Positions 22,637 to 32,381 are shown, numbered from the stretch's first letter. The stretch is 64,000 nt of DNA from Plectosphaerella cucumerina (GCA_020746995.1 JAGPXD010000004.1:3224001-3288000); one strand, 5' to 3'. A program made the numbers and translations. Notes: generated by a model from the letters alone, not told the origin.

Positions 22637-25025
22637 CTAGATGGAACAATGTGACAGGTCGCCGAGCATCCATGCCTGGCCATAGTTGAGGAGCGTGTAG
22701 TTTTCGGTCACAAACTCGGAAAAGGGAGAGAGGTCGTGTTGCGCATCCGCCTCCACCGTCGCCGGAACCTCAGGCAAGCCTTGCTGCTCGCCAGAGTCTG
22801 GAGAAAGACAATCCTCGGCTCGCGCGACCTCGCAGGTGCCCGCCTGGACGTTGGGACCATCACCCGTAGGCGTCTGCGTGGCGACTTCCCGGATGTCCGC
22901 TTGCGTTTCGCCAGGCAGGGCGACGGGGTCTCCTAGAGCCTCGGCGTACCACTCGGGCGGGGTCCCAAAGGCTGTCACAGTTAGCTGCTGGATGTCGACA
23001 CCACCACCGCCGCCGTCGTCGTTCTGTTCGGCCAACAATGTGGCGACCTCCTCGGACGCCACCACATGCATGAGGTCGGTGAGAACGGCCGAGGCCTGGA
23101 CCCAGACCTGTGCCGTGAGGCCAGCGGCTCGCGGGGCCTGGATGATGCGGGCCATGCCTCTCTTGCGGTCCTGTCCCTCGGGCAGCAAGGGGTCCCGCAG
23201 GGCCAGCGAGCCAAGGACGACGCCGGCGGCGAAGGCGTGCACGCCTAGGTGGATGTTGATTGGGCTGTTCCGCATGCACCGCAGGATGTGCACCGTGCTG
23301 CTGCTCCCAATGAGGGAGGTCCGCATGGCCGAGGTGAAGCACTGCTGAAGAAGGAGGCTGACGTCCAAATTGCTGCTGCTGCCGACCCGCCCGCGTCGCT
23401 CCCGTGGCTCTCGCTTCTCGGGCACGAAAGGCCGCGCGAGGGCCAGCTGGATGTTGTCGTAGGCCATCTGGAGGGCCATGGCCTGCATCGCGAACCTGCG
23501 CTGGTGTGACCTGTCCGCGTCGATTGCGCCCTCGGTGTCCGCGTACGTCGCGAGCCGCAGCTCCGGGGGCACGGTCTTCTCCCACTCCAGCAGGCGTCGG
23601 TGCAGCCGTCTTGTGTTCTCCGCGACGAGTTTGGCCGGCTGACTTCGCGACGCGTCCACGTGTCGGGAGACTGACGCGGCGATGATGTAAATCTGGTTCC
23701 TGTAGCGGACGTATGACGACAGCGACAGCGGCTGCGTCCGGCCGTCGTGGCGGTGCTCGAGGGACGCAAACTCGGACGGAGGGACCGCGTCTCCCTCGAG
23801 GTCATCGGGAGACTGAACGTCGCACGACTCGGCGGTGACCCTCGATGGTCTGCCGTGCGTCAATGCCACATACCTTCAATCAATCATCAGCTAGGTCCCC
23901 AGAGCCTCTCCAAACTTGTTGCGACTTCCACACCACTTCAAGACACACGTACGTGGCTCCGGTGAAGACAGTCCACCAAACGCGCCGGCGGATCTGGCGC
24001 TCGACGAAGCCGATGGCTCCCCAAGTCGACTCCTGGTGGAGGCCAATGGTCTGGGCGGCGTTGACGGCGGCATCCATGGCGATGGCGGACAAGTTCGGTT
24101 GCTGGCTGAAGAGGTAGTGACAGGACAGCAGGAAGGAGAATGCCACGGACTCGACGGTGGGCATCTCCATGGCGAACAGGTACCCCTTCTGGGCCGCCTC
24201 GACAAGCATCTCCCCAATGCGCTCCAGGTCAGTGGCCGACGTGGACTGGTCCTCTTCAGGGTCGCGGAATCTGATGCCGATAATCAGGACCACGAGAGCG
24301 AGCATTAGGTGGGGCTTCTGATGAGCCTCTGCGAGCCCTGTGCTGAAAACGGGCTCCAATCGGGATCGCATACTACTCTCGTCAAAGACGGTGAGGTACC
24401 AGTGCATGGAGTCAATGTAGGACTGCAGCAGCTTGCGAGACACGTCCGGCGGAGGGAAGGAGACGCCTATGATGTCCGAAACGGGCATGAGGCCCTGCCG
24501 GCCGGGCGCGGGACCGTCCTCGGCGGGCGTGGCATCTGGTATGGCGTCGACGCTGTGGATGTGAGGGTTTGGGAAGCGGTAGGACTTGAAGATCTAACGT
24601 GACGCATGTCAGGCGGGGGCAGACGGGAATGGGAAGACGGTCGAGGGGCAGCCGACCTGTCTGGCCACGTGGAGAGCCGACCGGGTCTCTCGAGGCTCCG
24701 GGGGCCTGTCGGCCGATCGAGAGGAGTGACCGGACAGAGGCTCTTCGGGCACGGTGGTCTGAGGGTCCATGGTGACGACCCCGCCGCCGTCAATGTTCCG
24801 CTTCAGCCTGCCGGAGCGCCTTGTCGCGCGTTCACGTCCCGCCACCTCCCTACACTCGGTCCTTGCATGGACGCAGAGGGGACATGGCCGGGTCCTGTCG
24901 CACTTGAGCTTCTGCCGCCGGCATCTCGCGCAGGCGTTGCGGACCCTCTTGCGGCCTGGGTCTGGAGGTGATGTCCCGGAACGAAGCTCCGCCGGCTGGA
25001 GATTGATCCACGCTTCCGAGCTCAT
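22637..25025 (-). CDS. Zn2Cys6 transcription factor with fungal-specific middle homology domain
   Basis: Exons 24657-25025, 23953-24593 and 22637-23873 join to 748 residues. The binuclear zinc cluster has six cysteines at 32, 35, 42, 48, 51 and 58 (C-x2-C-x6-C-x5-C-x2-C-x6-C) followed by a basic linker. The fungal_trans region follows from about 140, with FPPPDVSRKLLQSYIDSMHW, FVERQIRRRVWWTVFTGATY and, right after the second intron, VALTHGRPSRV. The second intron (donor GTACGT, acceptor TTGAAG) gives this family motif; reading through meets stops. The protein is a nuclear DNA-binding regulator expected to bind CGG half-sites. It is the nearest regulator to the enoyl-CoA hydratase/acyl-CoA ligase pair, so pathway-specific control is possible. 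No homopolymer or truncation problem is seen. Confidence 0.9.
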
Positions 25026-25554
25026 GCTGACGATCGTGTGTATCCTGTCAATCTGTCCGGTTTGGTGAGCATCCGATGCGGATGATCACAGGGACATGGC
25101 CAACTCCCCGGCGGGTAAGAAAGGAGGCTGCAGGGCATCCAGCCTGGGTGGGACGTTACTTCATGCTGGACATGGTCTATAGACGAGGTAGGTGGGTGGG
25201 TGTTGGCGTTGAGATTGATCCGCCGGCTGTCGGGACTTCCGGCGTTTTGGAAAATCGCATGACCTTCGCGAGTATCGCATGACATTTGGTGGTCGAGCTG
25301 CTGCGTCGATTGAACTGTTGAAGGCTGAATAACGCGAGACCTACCTTGGTCTGCTGTCATGCGACAATCGCGAGGTATCATGCGATTTTCCAAAATGCCG
25401 GGACTTCCTCGGCTCTGACCGAAAAAGGAACATTCCGATCACGTGACTGAACGCGTCAACTCCCGTCGCGAACCGAGCTTGAACCAGCCCCTCCGTCAGG
25501 CCTGTGATCTCATGTGTTACCCTGGCTGTCTGGAACCCAACAGTCCTCATACGA
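25026..25554. other. intergenic with a short inverted-repeat element
   Basis: This is the gap between the Zn2Cys6 gene start and the hydratase stop. It is mostly occupied by the inverted-repeat element at 25232-25408; nothing coding is seen. Confidence 0.5.
25232..25408. mobile_element. MITE-like element: about 45-bp TIRs, 9-bp target duplication
   Basis: The element spans 25241-25399 (159 bp). Its left arm (25241-25284, beginning GGCGTTTTGGAAAATCGCA) and the reverse complement of its right arm (25355-25399, beginning GGCATTTTGGAAAATCGCA) match over about 45 bp with a few changes and a 1-nt length difference. It is flanked by perfect 9-bp direct repeats GGGACTTCC (25232-25240 and 25400-25408). 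The 70-bp centre has no coding capacity but contains GCTGCTGCGTCGATTGAACT, a unit of the 17-bp minisatellite seen at 60.1 and 63.4 kb. Long TIRs with a 9-bp duplication are typical of Mutator-like (MULE/Hop) elements, so this is probably a non-autonomous MULE derivative. Confidence 0.78.
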
Positions 25555-26430
25555 CTACAGTTGGCTCTTCCACATCTTCCGGTACTCCTCCGTCCTGCCA
25601 GGCTCGTCCCTCGCCGCGACGGCAGCCTTGAACCCCTCGGCCTGTGCCAGCTTCTGCCACGCGACGCCCTCGGGCGAGTTCCTGGTGATGCCGTCAAAGA
25701 TGGTGGCCAGCTTCTGCGCCCTCTCCACCTGCGCCTCGGCATACCCGTTGATCACCAGCTTGTGCATCCAGTTCTGATTGACGGGCACAGTCTTGATCCT
25801 GTCCGTCAGCAGCGCGACGGCCGCCTCCAGCTCGTCCCCGGGCACGGACCGGAGCACCAGCCCCATGGCCGCCGCCTCCTTGCCGCTGATCAGATCGCCG
25901 GTGAAGAGCATCCGCTTGGCCTTCTCCACGCCCACGCGGAGCGTCCACATGGCCGTCGTCGGGCAGCCCCAAACGCGAGCCGGCGGGTACCCGATCCGAG
26001 CGTCGTCCGCCATGACCACCAGGTCGCAGGAGAGGGCGAGATCGCTGCCTCCCGCGACCGCAGCCCCGTGGACCTGCGCGATGGTCGGCTTCGCGCTGTG
26101 GAAGAGCTCGGCGAAGCATTCCGTGTTTTCCTTCATCATGCTGTAGTCGACGAGGGGGTCGTAGCCCGCGCCGACGTCCTGGCTACCGTCAGTCCGCCCG
26201 CGCTCAGCGCGCTCGGCGAACACGCCGAGGTCGTAGCCGCCGCAGAATCCGGGCCCGGAGCCTTTGAGTACGATGCAGTGGACGCGCGGATCCTTGTTGG
26301 CCTTCTGGACCGCCTCACGGACCTCGCGAGGGAGCTCCGAGTCGATGGCGTTGAAGTGTTGGGGGCGGTTGAGCGTGAGGTAGGCAACCTTTCCGTCCTC
26401 TGAGGTGTTGTAAAGCACGGTGGGCGCCAT
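25555..26430 (-). CDS. enoyl-CoA hydratase/isomerase family protein
   Basis: The 291-residue crotonase-fold protein is encoded by one exon from ATG 26430. Family blocks are VAYLTLNRPQHFNAID near the N-terminus, the oxyanion-hole strand GFCGGYDLGVF, IAQVHGAAVAGGSDLAL and the helix following RIGYPPARVWG. The usual second catalytic Glu of hydratases is not evident, so an isomerase, hydrolase or dehydratase variant is possible. It acts on acyl-CoA thioesters. The C-terminus is KSQL; SQL is a weak PTS1-like tripeptide suggesting peroxisomal import. It is divergent from, and shares a 433-bp promoter with, an acyl-CoA ligase gene, which supplies the expected CoA-activated substrate. Confidence 0.87.
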   Translation of the reverse strand: MAPTVLYNTSEDGKVAYLTLNRPQHFNAIDSELPREVREAVQKANKDPRVHCIVLKGSGPGFCGGYDLGVFAERAERGRTDGSQDVGAGYDPLVDYSMMKENTECFAELFHSAKPTIAQVHGAAVAGGSDLALSCDLVVMADDARIGYPPARVWGCPTTAMWTLRVGVEKAKRMLFTGDLISGKEAAAMGLVLRSVPGDELEAAVALLTDRIKTVPVNQNWMHKLVINGYAEAQVERAQKLATIFDGITRNSPEGVAWQKLAQAEGFKAAVAARDEPGRTEEYRKMWKSQL

Positions 26431-26863
26431 TGCAGACTTTGGGAGACGTGGCTCGTATGCTCTTCTTTGGTTTGCTTTGATTGTGAGGTTGGGCCTTGTT
26501 TGCTTGACTCCTCAGCCGGGGGCCGCCGTTCACCATTGCCCGAACAGCCGATCTTATAGCCTCCCGGAACCCCAGTCGGATCGACCAAAACGGTCACTTC
26601 CGGTCGCTCCATGGCTCGCAGCCGAGACGCGGGGTATGGGGTAGTTGGCAGGTCACGTCCAAACCGCGGCAGCATGATCTCACGGCCTCGGTGGGACGTA
26701 TTTAAGGAACCCCGAGGACACCTCCAGTCTCGTTCTCGGGGGGCATACGCCTCGCCTGTGCTGTCGTTTAGCCCCCGCGAGGTAGCTTGACGTCTGCAAA
26801 CATCCTGTCCCCATCTACTAGTAGTTTTCTTGCTACTGCAGTCCGCCTCGTCCAGCCCCAGCC
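26431..26863. promoter_or_regulatory. bidirectional promoter between hydratase and acyl-CoA ligase
   Basis: The 433 bp separate two divergent start codons. A TATTTAA element (26699-26705) lies about 160 bp before the ligase ATG. It is embedded between inverted CCTCGG (26686-26691) and CCGAGG (26712-26717), that is CGG and CCG half-sites 20 bp apart. Zn2Cys6 proteins bind such inverted half-sites, though usually with shorter spacers. Co-regulation of the two genes is inferred. Confidence 0.55.
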
Positions 26864-28746
26864 ATGGCCCCTCTGAGTATGCCCTCAGGCAACTTGCTGA
26901 CTGTTTTCTTTGCCGAGAACGATGTGCCAGAGGACCAGCCCATCTGGATCAACGCAAAGGCTCATGAACAGAAGATTGACAAGGCCACCGCCCGCAATCT
27001 GGTCTGTCGCCTGGCAGGTGGCTATCGTTCGGCTGGTCTCGTCCGAGGCGCTCGACAGGACCCTGACGTCGTGGTGCTCCTGTCCGAGAACCAGCCGCTA
27101 CACTTTCCCAACATTCTGGCCATCATCGCGGCCGGTGGAACCGTCGCCACCTGTCCATGGCAGGCCAGCGTCGAAGAGCTGCTGTACCGCGTTGCCATCC
27201 TTCGGCCCACCGCGGTCCTCTGCTCGAGACAGTCCCTGGAGACGGCCCAGCAGGCCCAGCGCACCGTCAAACACCCTTTCAAGATTGTCCTCCAGGATTC
27301 TGCAACGATGCAAGTCTGGACTCCCTCCGACAACAAATCTCTCATCTCGGATCATGCCCACAGTTGGAATCGGGAGTGGAACGAAGATATCGCGAACAGA
27401 ACCAGTGTCATTGTGTTTTCGAGCGGCACGACTGGATATCCGAAGGGTATGTAGCCCCCTCAACTGGAACAACTTCCGGACTTCTGGCCACAAGCCAGGT
27501 GTGGTGTTGACCAAACCGTCGTGTTGACCAGACCGTCGTGGGGAATAGGCGTCACCATCTCTCAGAGAAACATCATCGCTATGGTATACCAGATCCGGTC
27601 CCTGTGGTCCGACATGTTGCGCGCACAATCTCGCTGGCCGAGACTGGCAGGCACCCTCGACAGCTCCCACGTCGCCGGCATGCTGATCAACTGCTTCTTG
27701 TCTCTGGGGATGGGACTCACGAACTACCTGGTCCCCGGCAGCGACATCAACCTCCTGATCTCGACTTTGGAGCGGCAGGACGTCAACTTCCTGTTCGCCG
27801 TCCCGCCCATCCTACAACGCCTCGTCGTGCATGATCGATGGGCGGGTCTGACGTTGCCATCTCTGCAGCACGTCGTTGTCGGCGCCGCCAGGTGCACTCC
27901 GGAGCTTCAGCAGGCCGTCACGAGGAAAATGGCCGGGGAAGGGTTCTGCCAGCAAGGATGGGGCATGACGGAGCTCACTTTCCTCGCGACGATGCCAGTG
28001 CCAGGTAATCTCGGCCCCTGGGAGAGCGTGGGCAAGCTGCTCGATGGCAACAAGATCAAGGTCTGTGCAGACGATGGGTCAGAGGTGCAAGTGGGAGAAC
28101 AAGGGGAGATTTACATATCTGGTGAGTACAGTACATCGCCATACATGCAGTAGGCACTTCCTTTATGCTGACGACTCCAGGCCCCGCCACGACCAACGGA
28201 TACTACGGGCAGACGGACGAGCAGAAGCGAGCGGCATTTGTGGACGAGTGGCTCCGGTCTGGGGACGTTGGCTTTGTCGATGCTGACGGCTACGTTTTCA
28301 TCACGGGTAGGAACAAGGTACGCCGCATGGGAGCAACAGAGCTATGAAGCTTGCGGCGACACGCCTTCGAGAAAGCTGACACGCACCCTCCACAGGACTT
28401 GATCAAGTACAACGGGGCCCAGGTCTCTCCGAAGGAGATTGAGGACGTCGTCAAGACTCACCGGTCAGTGTCGGATGCAGCAGTCGTCGGACTTGAGTTG
28501 GATAACGGAAACGAACTGCCGACGGCGTTTGTCGTTCTGAAGGAACGCACCGCTCAAGATCGCTCTCGAAATCTGGATGACATTGCGACTTATACAGCTA
28601 GGCACGTCAGCCCGTACAAGCGGCTGAGGGGAGGGGTGTATGCTGTGGAGGAGATACCGAGGAACGCCATGGGCAAGGTGTTGTATAAGGATCTGAGGAC
28701 TATGGCACAGGAGGTCTCGGGGAAGGCAGTGCGAGCAAAGATGTAG
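26864..28746 (+). CDS. AMP-dependent acyl-CoA synthetase/ligase (4CL-like), probably peroxisomal
   Basis: Exons 26864-27446, 27549-28121, 28181-28317 and 28396-28746 join to 547 residues, normal for 4-coumarate/acyl-CoA ligases. Motifs seen are the phosphate loop FSSGTTGYPKG (about 185-195), ending exactly at the first intron, GWGMTE (adenine-binding region), the hinge SGDVGFVDADGYVFITGRNKDLI, and KVLYKDL with the A10-type catalytic Lys near the C-terminus. It activates a carboxylic acid to acyl-AMP and then acyl-CoA. The last residues AKM fit the PTS1 pattern, so import into peroxisomes is likely. The substrate is unknown. The divergent crotonase gene and neighbouring Zn2Cys6 gene suggest an aryl or fatty acid side-chain degradation or tailoring pathway. 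Confidence 0.9.
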
Positions 28747-28985
28747 GACTTCAGACTGGCGACTAGGTCAAAGTACTGTCAACCTTCTCGGCAATGACTT
28801 TGTGCCTCAAATGTGACAGGTTTGCAGCCGGGAATGATTGTGAGTATTTACAAACAAGCCCAAAGACGTTTTCTCCGTGTCAAATACCGTTCTCTGCAGA
28901 CATTCCGGCAATTGCTTGCATGCCTAAGCATGCCTAAGGGCAAGTATGACTGCCGGGCCACAGCCAAGATTAGGACTGCAACGGC

Positions 28986-29162
28986 GCTCGGTGTGGTCTT
29001 CACCAAACACTCTTCCGGGTTGCAGGATGCTCGTAGTAGTACGGGGGTGCAGGATACTCGTAGTAGTACGGGGGGTGCAGGATGCTCGTAGTACGGGGGT
29101 GCAGGATGCTCGTAGTAGTACGGGGGTGTAGGATGCTCGGTGTAGTCTTCACCAAACACTCT
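28986..29162. repeat. 27-bp minisatellite between 28-bp direct repeats
   Basis: The core 29021-29140 is about four and a half copies of a unit beginning TGCAGGATGCTCGTAGTAGT, with unit lengths of 24-28 bp. It is bordered by 28-bp direct repeats GCTCGGTGTRGTCTTCACCA... at 28986-29013 and 29135-29162 with one mismatch. CTGCAACGGCGC also occurs outside both borders (near 28976 and 29177). The right border repeat overlaps the last unit. This resembles replication slippage inside a larger duplicated segment. Confidence 0.75.
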
Positions 29163-29374
29163 GCTGGGGGGCAGGATCTGCAACGGCGCAAACTCCTTGG
29201 GAGCATGAAGCCAGTCTACACACAGTGTCTGCCACATCTCCCACCCACCAGCTTGAGAGCACCCATTCTTCAGGTTTGTTGGGACATGGCTTGAAACACA
29301 TCCTCAAGCCACCCACAAACCCCTCGACAGAAGTAACAAGCATTTCTCGCCCTACTTTGATTTTTAAAATTTTA

Positions 29375-29440
29375 CTACTCTTTATATCCTACTTTAACTC
29401 GTATACTTCTACTTTGATTCGTATCCTTCTACCTTGATTC
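29375..29440. repeat. 20-bp AT-rich tandem repeat, about three copies
   Basis: Units CTACTTTAACTCGTATACTT, CTACTTTGATTCGTATCCTT and a partial CTACCTTGATTCGTG follow each other. The block is much more AT-rich than its surroundings and lies just before the leader of the kinase-like gene. Confidence 0.65.
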
Positions 29441-29572
29441 GTGAAAACTGGACTCCGGGCCCCTTTGTCGACCAGCCTAGTCTGTCTAAAGATCACAAAT
29501 CATGAAGCGCACCTGAGCATTCTGGTGTCATATTCGTTCCCACCGTCATTACGGACGAGTCTCTTCAGCACG

Positions 29573-31330
29573 ATGGAGTTCCATCCCCTCTATGCCAATG
29601 CAACTGAGCTTTCTCTGAAGAGCCACCGACCCCCTGAGCCCTTCGGCAAGACGGGCTACAAACACGTCAAGACACCAGGCGTTCTCGACATCTCGCCAGC
29701 AACTGTCGGGCATCTCAACCAAAAGGACTTGATATACGCCCTTCATCCCCGAGAGCGGTATGAGCCTTCAATCATGCCCATGCCAAGTTGGTTCATCGAC
29801 AACCAACAGACCATAATCAAGATTGTGGGCCAGCTCTCCTCCAACGACCAGGGAGCACAGGTCGTTATATGCCAGGTTCTTCATACCCCTGATGTTCTGT
29901 GGAAGAAGATGGGTTACAAGACACACGATCTCCCTCGCAAGGTCGTTGCGAAAATTTTCGATCCCCTTCACTATCATGGCTACGTTGATCCTGTGGCCGA
30001 GGCCGATCGCGAGTATGCCCAGGAAGCGGCAGCGTTTGTACACCTGCACGACAAACGCGACACCAAGACATACACGGACAAGCCTGACCTCGTGCCCCAT
30101 TTCTACGGCACGTGGACCATGGACATCACTTTCGACCACTTCCGCAAGAATGTCATGTCCTCAGCGGCCAGGCAGCAGAAGCTGAAAGCAGAGGGCGAGA
30201 AGAGAAAGCAGTTCGACGCCGCCGTCGCCGCCGCCGCTAACAACAACGGTGATCCCTCCCAGCAGCCCAAGCTCGTCGCTCAATCGTTCCGCCCTATCCG
30301 CGTCATCCTCACCCAGCATGTTGATGGATCACCCTTGTGGCAGCACCTCACCAAGGCAGTCGATGACACGAACAACCCAATTGTCAAGCCCCGGAAGAAG
30401 TTCAAGCAAGAAGAGGTTCGCCTGGACATCTTTGGCAACATGCTGGACACCATTTCACGCCTGGAATACCTCGGCGTCAAGCTCCCGACTGTTACGACCA
30501 GAGCCCCACCAGTCTTCCTCATCACCGAGAAGATAAACACCACTGAGCCGGACAACAACATCGTCACTGCAGAGGCCAGCAAAGGGAAGGAGCGCGAGAT
30601 CGTCAACGTCGTCAATCCGATTCCGGTGAAGCACGGTGTTGTCATGACAGACTTCACACAGGCCGACGTCGCATGCTACACCGACATTGGTTACGACCTC
30701 GACGAGAAGTTGCCTCTCCCATCTCACCCGTTGAGCTCATACGAGATCGACGAGTACCTTTGCCTGCGTGGATGGTATCCCCCGGAGTGGATGTTCGACG
30801 TTGACAAGTACCACGAGTGGGCCGAGTCATACTTCAAGAGCAGCAACTACGCTGACCCTGAGACCATGAAAAGAATCATCAAGGAGGTGGGCTGGTATGA
30901 GGACCTCAAGAAGTTCGGCCGTGAGCCTCCCGAACAAGACGACCCGAAGTGGCAGGAGCATCTTAAGACGCTGTGGGCTGACGCTCCAGATGCATGGAAG
31001 AATTTTACACTTCCAACCGCCGAAGAGTATCGACAACGGATGGGGGCGTCGAAGGAAACTCTACGAAGTCTGCGCGAAAAGGAGGAGGCGGAAGATCTCA
31101 AGACCAGGATCTCGGACTTCCATCGCATCAAGAAGAGCAGGGCGCTCGAAGAGTACAAGAAGAAGTTTGGCCAGCGACCCTCTGACCCCAAAGACCCTGA
31201 GTGGCGGAAGATTGTGGACGTTGAGTATGCCAACGCACCTGAGTCATGGATTGGGGGCAAAAATTACCGGTTTCCTGGCAGGAAAGCTTCCGGCAAGGAG
31301 AAAGTGCTAGATATGAAGTCTGAGAAGTAA
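29573..31330 (+). CDS. fungal kinase-fold protein (likely pseudokinase)
   Basis: I use the ATG at 29573 because the open frame upstream has no other Met; this gives 585 residues in one exon. The middle reads like a fungal protein-kinase-like fold. VVAKIFDPLHY carries the beta-3 Lys, ADREYAQEAAAFVHL an alpha-C type Glu, and VRLDIFGNMLDTISRLEYLGV a catalytic-loop-like helix, followed by GVVMTDFTQADV. I do not see the HRD or DFG triads in canonical form, so catalysis is doubtful. The C-terminal 180 residues are Trp/Lys/Glu-rich with two related segments (KFGREPPEQDDPKWQEH and KFGQRPSDPKDPEWRKI), which looks like an internal duplication. Such proteins are frequent, expanded and uncharacterised in ascomycetes. 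Repeat arrays lie on both sides of the gene. Confidence 0.7.
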   Translation: MEFHPLYANATELSLKSHRPPEPFGKTGYKHVKTPGVLDISPATVGHLNQKDLIYALHPRERYEPSIMPMPSWFIDNQQTIIKIVGQLSSNDQGAQVVICQVLHTPDVLWKKMGYKTHDLPRKVVAKIFDPLHYHGYVDPVAEADREYAQEAAAFVHLHDKRDTKTYTDKPDLVPHFYGTWTMDITFDHFRKNVMSSAARQQKLKAEGEKRKQFDAAVAAAANNNGDPSQQPKLVAQSFRPIRVILTQHVDGSPLWQHLTKAVDDTNNPIVKPRKKFKQEEVRLDIFGNMLDTISRLEYLGVKLPTVTTRAPPVFLITEKINTTEPDNNIVTAEASKGKEREIVNVVNPIPVKHGVVMTDFTQADVACYTDIGYDLDEKLPLPSHPLSSYEIDEYLCLRGWYPPEWMFDVDKYHEWAESYFKSSNYADPETMKRIIKEVGWYEDLKKFGREPPEQDDPKWQEHLKTLWADAPDAWKNFTLPTAEEYRQRMGASKETLRSLREKEEAEDLKTRISDFHRIKKSRALEEYKKKFGQRPSDPKDPEWRKIVDVEYANAPESWIGGKNYRFPGRKASGKEKVLDMKSEK

Positions 31331-31859
31331 TGTTCGGAATACTGTTTAATGCCACGAAACAAATATAGTAAGGGTGCTCGACCTACTGCTTCGACCGACT
31401 TGCTGCGTCAATCGGCCTACTGATTCAATCGATCTGCTGGTTCAATCGACCTACTGGTTCAATCGATCTGCTGGTTCAGTCGATCTACTACTTTGTTCGA
31501 CCTACTACTTCTATCGACCTGCTGAGGTGGCATTTCGCAGTGGCGGTGGAACACCCACAAGTTTCGTGGATGCTCATGGCGGAAAACTTGAATCTCTCCG
31601 ATCTTAAATAAGCCTTCAGAGTGTCCTAAATGATCTTTGCCGCTCACTGTCCGTGTCACACCAGCCCACGCTCGCCTTTGACACCACCTATCTGTCTACC
31701 ACTTCTGCGCAGCATAGTTCTGTCTGTGCCACCATCCAACACACCATATAATTGCCAGAAAGTGCCCAGGCACGGGTACCTCGCTTCCTCATGTCTTCCA
31801 AGCCCATCAAAACGTCAGAATAACCTCTCTTGAAGGCCCTTGACCCGATCCGAACGCTG
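31331..31859. other. intergenic with a 17-bp minisatellite
   Basis: This region contains the kinase-like gene's 3' end, the array at 31374-31525 and the promoter of the next small gene. Nothing else is seen. Confidence 0.45.
31374..31525. repeat. 17-bp minisatellite array (copy at 31.4 kb)
   Basis: About nine degenerate units, best written CGATCTGCTGGTTCAAT, follow each other with a strict 17-bp step. Core TCGAYCTRCT resembles the units of the arrays near 60.1 and 63.4 kb and is in the same orientation as the latter. Confidence 0.75.
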
Positions 31860-32381
31860 ATGCCAGACCCCAGAACCCATGCCGACAGCCTGTGGCGCCG
31901 CGGCCTAAGCTGCTTTCGTTATGAGGTCGACAGCGACGGCAACCTCAACCCTACACTCCTCCAAATAGCCAAGTATGGCCACTACCTTGAATCACAGGTT
32001 CTGGAGATCTCCGCAGAATTACACATGTTCGGCACTGGCAACCCCCGCTTCGAAGTACACCAGGCTGCTGGTGTAGCCGTCATCATCGGCAGCATGGCAC
32101 TCTTCTTATTCTGGCAAATGGCATATCTGGTGCTGTTGCTTTTCCATGACATGCCGCTTTTGAACTACCTTGGCATGGCCGTCATCCTGCTGGGCTCGGA
32201 TGTCGTTCTTCATATTGTTGGCGTGGCTGGTGGCGGTTGCAACCAAGGAGAAGAGGAGACGGTGGGCGGATTGGAAAGCTCCAAGTCTACACGAATGACA
32301 TGCCACGGAACGACCGGTCAGGAAATCGTGGTGGCATCAGAACTGAGACTGTCCAAAGTTTCAAGGAAACACGACCTCTAA
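31860..32381 (+). CDS. small predicted membrane protein, unknown function
   Basis: The 173-residue frame begins at ATG 31860 (the frame is open slightly further upstream without another ATG). The N-terminal half is soluble (RRGLSCFRYEVDSDGNLNPT, then a helix LESQVLEISAELHMFG). Two hydrophobic segments follow at about residues 70-95 and 100-123 (VAVIIGSMALFLFWQMAYLV and LNYLGMAVILLGSDVVLHIV), then a polar tail. No family is recognised. It ends 147 bp from the stop of the NLR gene, tail-to-tail with it. A missed intron at either end is possible. Confidence 0.5.
   Translation: MPDPRTHADSLWRRGLSCFRYEVDSDGNLNPTLLQIAKYGHYLESQVLEISAELHMFGTGNPRFEVHQAAGVAVIIGSMALFLFWQMAYLVLLLFHDMPLLNYLGMAVILLGSDVVLHIVGVAGGGCNQGEEETVGGLESSKSTRMTCHGTTGQEIVVASELRLSKVSRKHDL

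Larger units (their letters stand above)
28747..29572. other. intergenic with two kinds of tandem repeat
   Basis: No gene is seen. It holds a 27-bp tandem array between 28-bp direct repeats (28986-29162) and an AT-rich 20-bp repeat (29375-29440), then the leader of the kinase-like gene. Confidence 0.5.
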
